Shown here piece after piece: positions 7,620 through 14,715 of a stretch of 36,104 bases of DNA. The DNA is taken from the NCBI GenBank assembly GCA_012514775.1, contig JAAYZQ010000054.1:1-36104 (forward strand). Reading direction: 5' to 3'. The DNA is from Anaerolineaceae bacterium (GTDB lineage: Bacteria; Chloroflexota; Anaerolineae; JAAYZQ01). The position numbers and the translations under genes were made by a program. How positions within the stretch are numbered: the stretch's first letter is position 1; every line of letters starts with the position of its first letter. Under the pieces are notes generated by a model that worked only from the letters and a program-made list of their open reading frames with translations, did no database searches and was not told where the DNA came from.

Positions 7620-8252
7620 CTAGCGGGCGATGCGAAAGAGGCAGGTGGCGTCGCCCGTGGCGACGCACGCCGTCTCTTCCACCAGGCGCTTCTGGCCCGT
7701 GGCCCACTCTATCGTCTCCTCGATGATGGACGCCGGGATGTGGCACACCGGCCTGGCGATGGCCTTGCCTGCCGCCCGGGCGCGCCGGGCAATCTCGGCG
7801 CAGAAGGGACAGTCCTCCATCTCCACGAAAAAGGCGGCTTCCTCTTCGTGCAGGTGGTGGGGGTTGCCGTATAGGTCCTCACCCTGCTGGACCAGCCGTT
7901 CCAGCACCAGGCGCATGCGCGTGGCGGCGGGCAGGAACCTCAGGGCCGTGCCCGTGACGGCGAACTGGGCCGGGCGCTGCCGCCGCATCTCGGCCGCGCC
8001 CAGGCGCCCGGCCCGCAGAAAGATGGGCCGGGACCCGCGGGCGCCAAAGAGGTCATGGACGTTGGCCAGGAGGTCCGAGTAGTCGGCCACGGCGATGCTG
8101 GGGGTTTCGTTCATGGGCGGCAGCTGGTCCACGTACTCGTCCAGGCCGGCCTGGCGCAGGAGCATGATCAGGCTGCGGTGGCCCATCGTTTCGTCCACCT
8201 GGGCAAGGAGAATGTTGAGCAACAGCGACGGGACCCGTTTCTCCTCCTCCAT
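7620..8252 (-). CDS. V4R-domain-like small sensor protein
   Basis: A 210-aa cytosolic protein. Its last 20 residues (ETACVATGDATCLFRI) match the closing motif of V4R domains, small-molecule-binding modules related to the sensor domains of XylR/DmpR-type regulators. Cysteines C148, C151, C170, C196 and C204 could bind metal; C148/C151 form a CPFC pair, like a redox or metal pair. No DNA-binding or catalytic domain is attached. ATG is at 8252 with AGGAGGAG just upstream. It is divergent from the hypothetical gene at 8393, and their promoters share a 13-bp inverted repeat, so the two may be co-regulated. V4R assignment is from motif memory; ligand unknown. Confidence 0.65.
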   Translation of the reverse strand: MEEEKRVPSLLLNILLAQVDETMGHRSLIMLLRQAGLDEYVDQLPPMNETPSIAVADYSDLLANVHDLFGARGSRPIFLRAGRLGAAEMRRQRPAQFAVTGTALRFLPAATRMRLVLERLVQQGEDLYGNPHHLHEEEAAFFVEMEDCPFCAEIARRARAAGKAIARPVCHIPASIIEETIEWATGQKRLVEETACVATGDATCLFRIAR

Positions 8253-8288
8253 GGCTCCTCCTGTTCCTTGGATGTTGCGACTGCCGGG

Positions 8289-8301
8289 CTATTATACCAC
8301 A
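8289..8301 (-). promoter_or_regulatory. Extended -10 promoter of the V4R gene
   Basis: Minus strand TGTGGTATAATAG, an extended -10 (TGG-TATAAT, hexamer 8296-8291) with no good -35 box. It lies 37 bases upstream of the V4R start. The 13 bases are repeated exactly, in inverse orientation, at 8346-8358. Confidence 0.7.
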
Positions 8302-8345
8302 GAACTGGAATCCGGGGGGGTGCCGGATTCGCAACGGCGTCCCCT

Positions 8346-8358
8346 TGTGGTATAATAG
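8346..8358 (+). promoter_or_regulatory. Extended -10 promoter of the 8393 gene
   Basis: Plus strand TGTGGTATAATAG with TATAAT at 8351-8356 and a partial -35 (TTCGCA, 8328-8333, 17 bp away). It is identical to the divergent promoter core on the other strand. Confidence 0.72.
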
Positions 8359-8392
8359 TCCTGCCGACCAAGTTGACGGAGGAAAAAGGCCG

Positions 8393-8980
8393 ATGAAAAG
8401 CTTGGAAGAAGCCGCACACGCGGTCCTATCGCACCCCACGCCCCAGGCTCTGCTCGACTTGCAGGGCGCGCTCCTGTCGCTGGGCCGCGACGACGAGGCG
8501 ACGGCCCGGGCGCTGGAGGTCGCCGGGCGGTTTTACGGCTACCTGAGCGAGCTAAAGACCAAAATCGCGGCCCGGGAGTACAGCGAGCTGGCTTCGCGCC
8601 TGGACATCGGGGCCGTCGGTGCCGTGGCCCTGGAGAACGTCATCGCCGGGCAGAAGGACCACCTGTGGCAGAGGCTGCTCATGGGCAGCCTGGGCGAGGG
8701 ACTGATGGTCGCCGCCAGCCGGCAGTACGTCCGCGCCTGGAAGGTGGAGACGGGCCTGGTGCACACACAGGCTGCCTGGTACCTGACCGAGGCCCTGTGG
8801 CGCGCGTCACACCAGGCGCAGCCCGACCTGGACCCGGGGGAGCGCTGGCAGGCCATCGCCTCGCTCCTCGCCCCGGCCAACGAGCCCCAGGTGCCGGCCC
8901 CGGAAAAGGCGACGCTGCTCGGCCGCGTCTTTCAGATCCTGCTCCTGACCCACCTGGCGCGCCTGTTGCCCGCCGCCTGA
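8393..8980 (+). CDS. Hypothetical helical protein
   Basis: A 195-aa protein I do not recognise. It looks all-helical and soluble, with a leucine-rich N terminus (residues 1-50), a central AREYSELASRL region (56-66) and a more hydrophobic C-terminal helix (about 176-194, VFQILLLTHLARLL) that could pack inside a dimer or touch the membrane. No signal peptide, cysteine cluster or catalytic motif is visible. ATG 8393 follows GGAGGAAAAAGG. It has its own extended -10 promoter, divergent from the V4R gene, and is followed 52 bases later by the HAD fusion gene in the same direction, so these two may form an operon. Confidence 0.8.
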   Translation: MKSLEEAAHAVLSHPTPQALLDLQGALLSLGRDDEATARALEVAGRFYGYLSELKTKIAAREYSELASRLDIGAVGAVALENVIAGQKDHLWQRLLMGSLGEGLMVAASRQYVRAWKVETGLVHTQAAWYLTEALWRASHQAQPDLDPGERWQAIASLLAPANEPQVPAPEKATLLGRVFQILLLTHLARLLPAA

Positions 8981-9032
8981 GGCACCGCGCGCCCGCGCAC
9001 AGGGATCTACTTTCCCAAGGAGAGATACGTTG

Positions 9033-10400
9033 ATGACACCTGGCGAAAGCTCGCGCTACGACGTGGTGGTTTTCGACGTCGGCGGCACGCTCCTCGGCTT
9101 TCACGACCAGGCCCCGTTCCAGGCGTTCCTGGCCGGGGCCGGCCTGCCCGCCACGGCCGACGACGCCCGCGCCCTGCACGCCCGCCTATCGGCTGTCATC
9201 CGGCAAGAGCGGAACAAGGCCCAGGGACTCGGCGCCCGGGGTCAGGAGCTCTCGGACTGGTGGCGCGGCCTCTTTCGCCTGACCTGGCCCGACCGCCCCG
9301 ACCTGGCCGACGAGATGCTGCGCTGGCTGTTCGACGGTCGCTTTGACCAGCTCTACGACGACGTCAAGCCCACGCTGGCAGGCCTGCAAGCCCTGGGGCT
9401 GCGCCTGGGCGTTATCTCGAACTTTGGGACCCACCTGCCGGGCGTCCTGGCGAACTTTCAGCTCGACGGCTACTTTGACTTTGTCATCGTCTCGGCCGCG
9501 GTGGGCGTGGCCAAGCCCGACCCGCGCATCTTTCATATGGCCGTGGATGCGTCGGGGCGGCCGCCCGAGGGGCTGCTGTACGTCGGCGACCACGTGGGCG
9601 ACGACGTGGAGGGCGCCCGGGCGGCCGGCGTGGATGCCGTGCTGATCGACCGGGGCGACCGGCAGCCAGGGGCGCTTTGCCCCCGCATCGGCAGCCTGGC
9701 CGAGCTGGTGCGCTACGTGCAGGTGCCCCGGCAGCCGGCCCGGGCCATCATCCTCGACATGGACGGGGTCGTCCTGGACTCCATGCCCCACCACCTGGCG
9801 AGCTGGCAGGAGGCGCTGGCGCCCCTGGGCATCGCCCTCGGCGCCGAGGACCTCTATCCCCTGGAGGGCGTGCCCACCGTCCGCACCGCCCAGATCTTCA
9901 CGGAGCGATTTCTGGGGCAGGCCTGCTCGGAGGAGGATGCCCGCCGCCTGGCCGCGGCCAAGCAGGCGGCCTTCCGCCGGGCGTTTGTCCCGCGCCTCGT
10001 GCCGGGCATGGGCCCCCTGATCCACGACCTGGCGGGACGCGGCTTTGTCATGGGCCTGGTGACCGGCAGCTCCCGCAGCGTCGTGGAGGAGAACGTCACG
10101 CCGGCCGGGGTGGCCGGTCTCTTCCAGGCCGTCGTCAGCGGCGACGAGGTGGCGCGGGGCAAGCCCGATCCCGAGCCGTACCTCCGCGCCGCGAGCCGGC
10201 TGGGCGTCGAGCCGGGCGAGTGCCTGGTGGTGGAAAACGCGCCCCTGGGCATCCAGGCGGCCCGGGCGGCCGGCATGGCCTGCGCCGGCCTGGCGACCAC
10301 CCTGCCCGCCGAGCGCCTGGCCGCCACCGGCGCAGACCCCGTTTTCGGCACCACGGCCGACCTCCGCGGCTGGCTCCTGGCCCGCTGGCGCGGCGATTAG
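9033..10400 (+). CDS. Tandem HAD-superfamily hydrolase (two HAD domains in one chain)
   Basis: A 455-aa fusion of two complete HAD domains. Domain 1 (about 8-225): FDVGGTLL with D15, SN at 129-130, K161 in AKPDP, and GDHVGDD with D186/D190; this resembles HDHD3/REG-2-like HADs, but position D+2 is Gly17 rather than Asp. Domain 2 (about 236-450): LDMDGVVLDS with D242 and D244, TGSS (344-347), GKPDP with K377 and VENAPLG (400-406), a beta-phosphoglucomutase/phosphatase-like domain with all key residues. Domain 2 should therefore be a Mg-dependent phosphatase or phosphomutase, while domain 1 may be weak or non-phosphatase. ATG 9033 is 10 bases after AAGGAG; TTG at 9030 is an alternative. Substrates unknown. 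Confidence 0.88.
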   Translation: MTPGESSRYDVVVFDVGGTLLGFHDQAPFQAFLAGAGLPATADDARALHARLSAVIRQERNKAQGLGARGQELSDWWRGLFRLTWPDRPDLADEMLRWLFDGRFDQLYDDVKPTLAGLQALGLRLGVISNFGTHLPGVLANFQLDGYFDFVIVSAAVGVAKPDPRIFHMAVDASGRPPEGLLYVGDHVGDDVEGARAAGVDAVLIDRGDRQPGALCPRIGSLAELVRYVQVPRQPARAIILDMDGVVLDSMPHHLASWQEALAPLGIALGAEDLYPLEGVPTVRTAQIFTERFLGQACSEEDARRLAAAKQAAFRRAFVPRLVPGMGPLIHDLAGRGFVMGLVTGSSRSVVEENVTPAGVAGLFQAVVSGDEVARGKPDPEPYLRAASRLGVEPGECLVVENAPLGIQAARAAGMACAGLATTLPAERLAATGADPVFGTTADLRGWLLARWRGD

Positions 10401-10427
10401 CAGCCTTTCTACGATGATGGGTGGCTG

Positions 10428-10543
10428 CGCGCTGAAGCGCGCACTACGAACGGGCTCTGCGATGGGGTGCCAGCAGGTTGTTGGAGAGATGCTTGCGCTT
10501 GTCGGTTCGTAGTGGGCGATTCATCGCCAAAACACCGCGCTGA
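10428..10543. repeat. Two partial copies of an interspersed palindromic element
   Basis: The right half of one copy (10428-10458) is followed by the left part of a second (10472-10543, AGCAGGTTGTTGGAGAG through GTTCGTAGTGGGCGAT to CCGCGCTGA), which is cut off there. 31 bases at 10428-10458 are identical to 11641-11671. The arrangement is what remains if two tandem copies lost their outer ends. Confidence 0.8.
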
Positions 10544-10640
10544 TGTTCTTTCAATTATCAACAAGGTAATAGGCCACGGCTCTATTACCGAAGCATATTT
10601 TGAAAGTTCATAAGCCGTCACTACCTTCACATCGTTTGTC

Positions 10641-10669
10641 TTGACACGGTACTAGCAATCTGGCAGAAT
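10641..10669 (+). promoter_or_regulatory. Sigma-70 promoter of the SIMPL gene
   Basis: TTGACA (10641-10646), 17-bp spacer, CAGAAT (10664-10669): perfect -35, weaker -10. Predicted leader of about 115 bases before the ATG at 10793. Confidence 0.65.
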
Positions 10670-10792
10670 CCGCTGCCTGGGCAAGCTGCGCTCTATCTCC
10701 TCCCACCCGGAACTTTTTTCGGGGAAGCGGCGTCTATGGCACAGTGCGGCAATGATGGCCCGCGAATTTTCAAGAACCTGGGAGGTAGAAAA

Positions 10793-11584
10793 ATGCTCAA
10801 GCGAATTGTATTGGTCGGTCTTGCGATTGCTCTGATGGTGCCCCTCGGCCTGGCGGCCATCTGGCTGTGGGGCGAAGCGGCAGCGCCCGCCGCCGCGCAG
10901 ACAGAGGATGAACCGGCCTACAGCCCGAACCAGACCATCACCGTCGTCGGCAACGGCAAGGCAAGCGTGGCGCCCGACATCGCCCGTGTGACCGTCGGCG
11001 TGGAGATCCTGGCCCCCACCGTGGCCGAGGCAGTGGAAGAGAACGAAACTACCATGGCGGCAGTCCTGGTGGCCCTCCGGGCGGCGGGCATTGCCGACAG
11101 GGACATCCAGACCACCAACTATAACATCACCCTGGAGCGCTACGGCGAGCCCATTCCCCGCCCCGTCGACGCGGCCGGCCAGGAAGAGGCTGGCCAGCAG
11201 ACGCCCAACTATAACTACCGCTTCTCCAACATGGTCACCGTCACCATCCGCGACCTGGACGCCGTGGCCGAGGTGGTAGACGCGGTGGTGGAAGCCGGCG
11301 CCAACAACATCTGGGGTGTGTCCTTTACCGTCGAAGACATGTCAGAGGCCCAGGCGGCTGCCCGCGGCGACGCCGTCGAGGATGCCCGGGCCCGCGCCGA
11401 AGCCCTGGCCGAGCTGAGTGGGGTCACCCTGGGCCCCGTGATGTCCATCAGCGAAGTGGTGGGCGCCAACCAGCCGGTGTATGCCATGGCCGAGCGGGCC
11501 GCGCTGGACGCCGGCGGCAGCATCAGCCCTGGCGAGCTGGAGGTCGGCTACCAGGTGCAGGTCACCTACTTTATCGAGCCCTAG
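10793..11584 (+). CDS. SIMPL (DUF541) domain secreted protein
   Basis: A 263-aa exported protein. Residues 1-35 are a signal peptide or signal anchor (KR, then a long hydrophobic run ending in an Ala-rich stretch). From residue 43 the SIMPL/DUF541 fold begins with ITVVGNGKASVAPDIARVTV. It continues through the GIADRDIQTTNYNI block (about 98-111) and ends in YQVQVTYFIEP. Family members form periplasmic or surface assemblies (BP26/OMP28 type) and are linked to envelope stress, but a precise role is not known. ATG 10793 follows GGGAGG; an upstream in-frame ATG at 10736 would spoil the signal peptide and lacks a ribosome site. A palindromic repeat starts within its stop codon, and a strong terminator follows at 11722. 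Confidence 0.9.
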   Translation: MLKRIVLVGLAIALMVPLGLAAIWLWGEAAAPAAAQTEDEPAYSPNQTITVVGNGKASVAPDIARVTVGVEILAPTVAEAVEENETTMAAVLVALRAAGIADRDIQTTNYNITLERYGEPIPRPVDAAGQEEAGQQTPNYNYRFSNMVTVTIRDLDAVAEVVDAVVEAGANNIWGVSFTVEDMSEAQAAARGDAVEDARARAEALAELSGVTLGPVMSISEVVGANQPVYAMAERAALDAGGSISPGELEVGYQVQVTYFIEP

Positions 11585-11684
11585 CAGGTTGTCGGAGAGG
11601 TGTGTGTACGTTCGTAGTGGGCGATTTATCGCCCAAGAACCGCGCTGAAGCGCGCACTACGAACGGGCTCTCCGATAGGCTCCT
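11583..11684. repeat. Complete interspersed palindromic (MITE/REP-like) element
   Basis: A 102-base element. The outer imperfect inverted ends AGCAGGTTGTCGGAGAG and CTCTCCGATAGGCTCCT match at 13 of 17 positions. Inside these is a perfect 11-bp inverted repeat CGTTCGTAGTG/CACTACGAACG (11609-11619, 11655-11665). Within that are two small hairpins, GGGCGAT/ATCGCCC and GCGCT/AGCGC. It should fold as a cruciform or cloverleaf-like RNA. Partial copies lie at 10428-10543. It has no coding capacity. Confidence 0.8.
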
Positions 11685-11721
11685 AGCGCCTGACCGCGAA
11701 CTCGAGACCGCGAAAATGAAC

Positions 11722-11754
11722 AAGGTGCAGCTCCCCGCGAGCTGCACCTTTTTT
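11722..11754 (+). terminator. Strong Rho-independent terminator
   Basis: A perfect 12-bp stem (AAGGTGCAGCTC / GAGCTGCACCTT), 5-base loop, then a T run to 11754. It ends transcription from the SIMPL gene and the repeat before the convergent hpt gene. Confidence 0.92.
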
Positions 11755-11786
11755 GCTGTCCGTCTGTATGGGCGCCGGCCCGGCGC

Positions 11787-12341
11787 TCAGTCAGGCAGGC
11801 CCCCGTAGTACTCTTTATTCAGCACGGCCACAAATGGCAGGTTACGAAACTTCTCGTCAAAGTCCAGGCCATAGCCCAGGACGAACTCGTCGGGGATGTC
11901 GAACCCCACGTAGTCCAGCGTCACTTCCACCGTGCGGCGGCTGGGCTTGTTGAGGAGGGTGCACACACGCAGGCTGGCCGGGCCCCGGGCGCGGAACAGG
12001 CGCAGCAGGTAGTCCATGGTCTGCCCCGTATCCACGATGTCCTCGACGATGAGCACGTCCCGCCCGGCGATGTCGGTCTTCAGGTCGAGGATCAGGCGCA
12101 CCGCGCCGGTGCTCTCCCGCTGGCCGGAGCCGTAGCTGGAGATGGCCATAAAATCGATCTCGTGGGGAACCGTGATGTGGCGCATCAGGTCGGTCAAGAA
12201 GGTCACGCCGCCCTTGAGGATGCAGATCAGGACCAGGTCCTTGCCCTCATAGTCCGCCGACAGGGTTTCACCCAGCTCGGCGATGCGCCGCCCCAGGCTC
12301 TCCTCACTGACCAGGATACGATCGACGACGTCTGCGTGCAT
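11787..12341 (-). CDS. hpt: Hypoxanthine phosphoribosyltransferase
   Basis: A 184-aa purine salvage enzyme that converts hypoxanthine or guanine plus PRPP to IMP or GMP. It has the LKGG loop (42-45), the flexible SSYGSGQ loop (68-74), the PRPP-binding motif VLIVEDIVDTGQT (96-108) with E100/D101, and the VLGYGLDFDEKFRNLP C-terminal motif typical of bacterial Hpt. Normal length. ATG 12341 has GGAAGGGA upstream. It lies 21 bases after the baeRF-like gene and is probably transcribed with it from the promoter at 12862-12891. The linkage to a release-factor-like gene is unusual and unexplained. Confidence 0.96.
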   Translation of the reverse strand: MHADVVDRILVSEESLGRRIAELGETLSADYEGKDLVLICILKGGVTFLTDLMRHITVPHEIDFMAISSYGSGQRESTGAVRLILDLKTDIAGRDVLIVEDIVDTGQTMDYLLRLFRARGPASLRVCTLLNKPSRRTVEVTLDYVGFDIPDEFVLGYGLDFDEKFRNLPFVAVLNKEYYGGLPD

Positions 12342-12362
12342 GGGTCCCTTCCGTGAGGGTTA

Positions 12363-12791
12363 TTATCTGATCAGCTCGCCGCGGCGCACTTTCCGCAGGC
12401 TCCCCCTTCGGCGCCAGGTCGAGCGGGCCACAGACCGGAGGGGGTCCAGGTCGAATCGTGGCCCGATGGAGACGCGGTTGGGAACCGGCTCCGGCAGGGG
12501 GTAGGCCCGCCAGAAAAGCTCGGCGGCGCAGGAAAAGATGGCCAGCCCCGGCTGCCGTCGGTGTCCATTGGTCTTCAGGTAGAGACTGACGATCTCGATG
12601 TCTTCCTGGATGGCTTTGCGACAGTCACTTCGGGCGCCACATTCTTCCAGGCGGGCGCGTGCCTGGCGCAAGAATTCTTCGTAAGCGGCTTGTCTATGTT
12701 GGGGGGTATCCAGTTGTAGATAAGCGCTCAAAACTACATGCCCATGGCCGTTAAACGACTCGAGCAGTTCCAGGTCTCTCTCCGGGATCAA
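12363..12791 (-). CDS. Short baeRF-like protein (N-terminal domain only)
   Basis: A 142-aa protein resembling only the N-terminal domain of bacterial archaeo-eukaryotic release-factor-like (baeRF/VLRF1) proteins. It has an IPERDLELLESF start, VVLSAYLQLD (19-28), a helical middle, GLAIFSC (80-86) and PVPNRVSIGPRFDLDPL (101-117). Family members usually continue with two further domains. Here the chain ends in a short Arg-rich tail (WRRRGSLRKVRRGE, about 125-138) and the next gene follows after 21 bases, so it is truncated or a minimal form. Start TTG 12791-12789 has GGAGGT 5-7 bases upstream and gives the expected N terminus. Likely first gene of an operon with hpt. Confidence 0.65.
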   Translation of the reverse strand: MIPERDLELLESFNGHGHVVLSAYLQLDTPQHRQAAYEEFLRQARARLEECGARSDCRKAIQEDIEIVSLYLKTNGHRRQPGLAIFSCAAELFWRAYPLPEPVPNRVSIGPRFDLDPLRSVARSTWRRRGSLRKVRRGELIR

Positions 12792-12861
12792 CGGAACCTC
12801 CGCGTATGTTCCTGCTAATCAAGGGCCGTTGCAGCAAAGGTACGTGACAGGCAGCGTTGAA

Positions 12862-12891
12862 AGTATAGCATAGCGGCGGAAGGAGTGTCAA
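12862..12891 (-). promoter_or_regulatory. Sigma-70 promoter of the baeRF-hpt unit
   Basis: Minus strand TTGACA (12891-12886), 18-bp spacer, TATACT (12867-12862). Predicted leader of about 65 bases before the TTG start at 12791. Confidence 0.8.
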
Positions 12892-12966
12892 ATTGGGAGA
12901 GAGGGTTGGCGGTCTGGCCCGGCAAGCCGGGGACCGGGAGCGGTGCCCTTGTGCAGCCCCGGCGTT

Positions 12967-14715
12967 TCACGGCGTCTGCTGCTGCCGGACGACGGGCAGG
13001 TAGGCCTGGTGCCCGATGACGTACAAAAAGTGGGCGCTGAAGGCGCCCCAGTGGCCCTCGGCGTCGCGGCCGCGCAGGTAAAGGACGTGGCGGCCGGGCT
13101 CCAGGCCGGCGGTGGACAGGCTGGCCCACACCTCCTCGACGCTGGCATCAAAGGCGCCGTCCAGCGGCAGCAGGGGCTGCGCGGCGGGTGTCGCGCCCTG
13201 GACCCAGGGCGGCAGGTCCACGTACAGCTCGCCCTCGGCGATGTTCTGCGTGGGCTCGTTGCCGCCCAGGGTACTGTAGCGCGTGTCGTCCAGCGTGGCC
13301 CGCACCTGGATGGTGGCATCCACGCCCACCACCTCCGGCAGGAGCGCCAGGTCCCGGACGTCGGGCCCGGCCGGCGCCTGGTAGGGCGTGCGGGCGACCT
13401 TGGCGGCATAGAGCAGGGCGGGGAGATTGCCGGGCAGGATCGTGCCCTCGAAACGGCCGCACTCCTCGAAAAACTCGGTGCCGACCTCGAAGGTAAAGGC
13501 GGCCAGGCCCAGGTCGCCATAGGCGAAATCGTCCGTCGTGCCGTCGGTGGGGTAGCGGTAGAGGTACCAGGCCTGCTCTGGAATGGCGCCGTTCCAATAG
13601 GCCATCTTGCGCCCCAACGTCTGCAGCGCCGTGCCATTGGGTGCCACGGTATCGTCAAAGCCCCAGGGCCAGAGGACCAGGTCGCCGTAACTGTGCAGGT
13701 CGACAAACACGCCCGTGGCGTCGGCGGGCGCGGGGGCGTCCAGGCCGGGCAGGCGCTGGTCGGGGAACTCGGCGCGGAGGTAGTCCTGCACGGCCACCGT
13801 CTCGGGCTCCGAAGCCGGGCCTGGCCCGTGGTAGGTCTCGCTGCACGGGTAGTCGCTCGAGCCGCCGCAGCAGTCCCAGGCAAACCCAAAATTGCGGTTC
13901 AGGTCCACCCCCCAGACGGCCGGATTGGTGCAGCCGTCGTCCGAGTCGGTGTTCTTGCGCCACAGGTCGCCCGCTTCGGCCATCTTGCGGCCGTCGGGAT
14001 TGCCCTGGAGCATCAGGTGGATCTCGTGGTGGTCCAGGAGCCAGGTGACGTCGGCGTCCAGGCCGTAGCTGCCCACCAGGTGCTCGGCAAAGCGGGTTGC
14101 CAGCTCGGCCGGGGCATATTCCCGGGCATGGATGGAGGCCAGCACAAAGAGCTTGGGCTTCGGGCCGGGCAGTTGGGCGTTGGTCAGGCGCAGCACCCAC
14201 AGGTCATAGCCCGGGGCGCCGCCGGGCTGCTGCTTATCCCACGAGTCGCCGACGTCGATCCATGTCGCCAGGTCCGGGTGGGCGGCGGCCAGCGCCGCGG
14301 CCGAGGCATAGGTCTCTTCTACGGTGCGGTAGCAGGGAAAGCCGGGAATGCCGGCCACCTGCCCTTCCAACGCGACGCGGGGCGCAAGCAGCTCGGCCGT
14401 CCGGGCGGCATCCACCTCCAGGCGAAAGCCGAGGTCAAGGAGGGCCCGGATCTCTCGCGGGCCGCCGGCGGCCAGCAGCCAGCCTTCGTCGTGGTGCACC
14501 TCCCACGGCTCCAGGACGGCGGCCAGCGAAGCGACCATTCGCCGGTCGTCATAATAGGCGCGCACCACCCACGGCCCCCCCTCCTCCGTCGACAGATCGC
14601 CCGGCAGGTCGGGTGGCTGCCCGCCGGCAGCCGGGGCCCCGGGGGCAAGGGTAGCGAGGAGCAGGACGGCCGCCAGGAGCAGAATCAGAGATGGCCGGAC
14701 GGTGGTCGCCATCAT
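12967..14715 (-). CDS. Secreted M14 zinc carboxypeptidase
   Basis: A 582-aa exported M14 metallocarboxypeptidase. It has a signal peptide (about 1-30, hydrophobic then Ala/Pro-rich), a propeptide-like region (about 45-125) and the M14 domain (about 128-440). Zinc ligands are H196 and E199 (HAREYAPAE) and H341 (DLHSYG). DLNRNF (271-276) supplies the substrate-binding Arg, and E410 (FTFEVGTE) is the catalytic Glu. A beta-rich C-terminal domain follows, ending 11 residues after Y-L-P-V-V begins at 572. Several Cys (261, 282, 283, 291) suggest disulfides. Its ATG overlaps the subtilase stop as ATGA, so the two proteases are translationally coupled. It likely trims C-terminal residues from peptides made by the subtilase. 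Confidence 0.93.
   Translation of the reverse strand: MMATTVRPSLILLLAAVLLLATLAPGAPAAGGQPPDLPGDLSTEEGGPWVVRAYYDDRRMVASLAAVLEPWEVHHDEGWLLAAGGPREIRALLDLGFRLEVDAARTAELLAPRVALEGQVAGIPGFPCYRTVEETYASAAALAAAHPDLATWIDVGDSWDKQQPGGAPGYDLWVLRLTNAQLPGPKPKLFVLASIHAREYAPAELATRFAEHLVGSYGLDADVTWLLDHHEIHLMLQGNPDGRKMAEAGDLWRKNTDSDDGCTNPAVWGVDLNRNFGFAWDCCGGSSDYPCSETYHGPGPASEPETVAVQDYLRAEFPDQRLPGLDAPAPADATGVFVDLHSYGDLVLWPWGFDDTVAPNGTALQTLGRKMAYWNGAIPEQAWYLYRYPTDGTTDDFAYGDLGLAAFTFEVGTEFFEECGRFEGTILPGNLPALLYAAKVARTPYQAPAGPDVRDLALLPEVVGVDATIQVRATLDDTRYSTLGGNEPTQNIAEGELYVDLPPWVQGATPAAQPLLPLDGAFDASVEEVWASLSTAGLEPGRHVLYLRGRDAEGHWGAFSAHFLYVIGHQAYLPVVRQQQTP

Larger units (their letters stand above)
10401..10792. other. 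Intergenic region, lower GC, with repeat fragments and promoter
   Basis: About 390 bases. 10428-10543 carries two partial copies of the palindromic element. 10545-10640 is distinctly AT-richer than the rest of the window and contains an 8-bp perfect hairpin (GGTAATAG/CTATTACC, 10565-10589). The promoter of the SIMPL gene follows at 10641-10669. No convincing gene; the lower GC suggests transferred or decaying DNA. Confidence 0.6.

Noticed and set aside
10409..10630. A 73-codon minus-strand frame beginning GTG
   Set aside because: Half of it is the palindromic repeat and the rest an AT-rich stretch; no ribosome site or promoter supports it.
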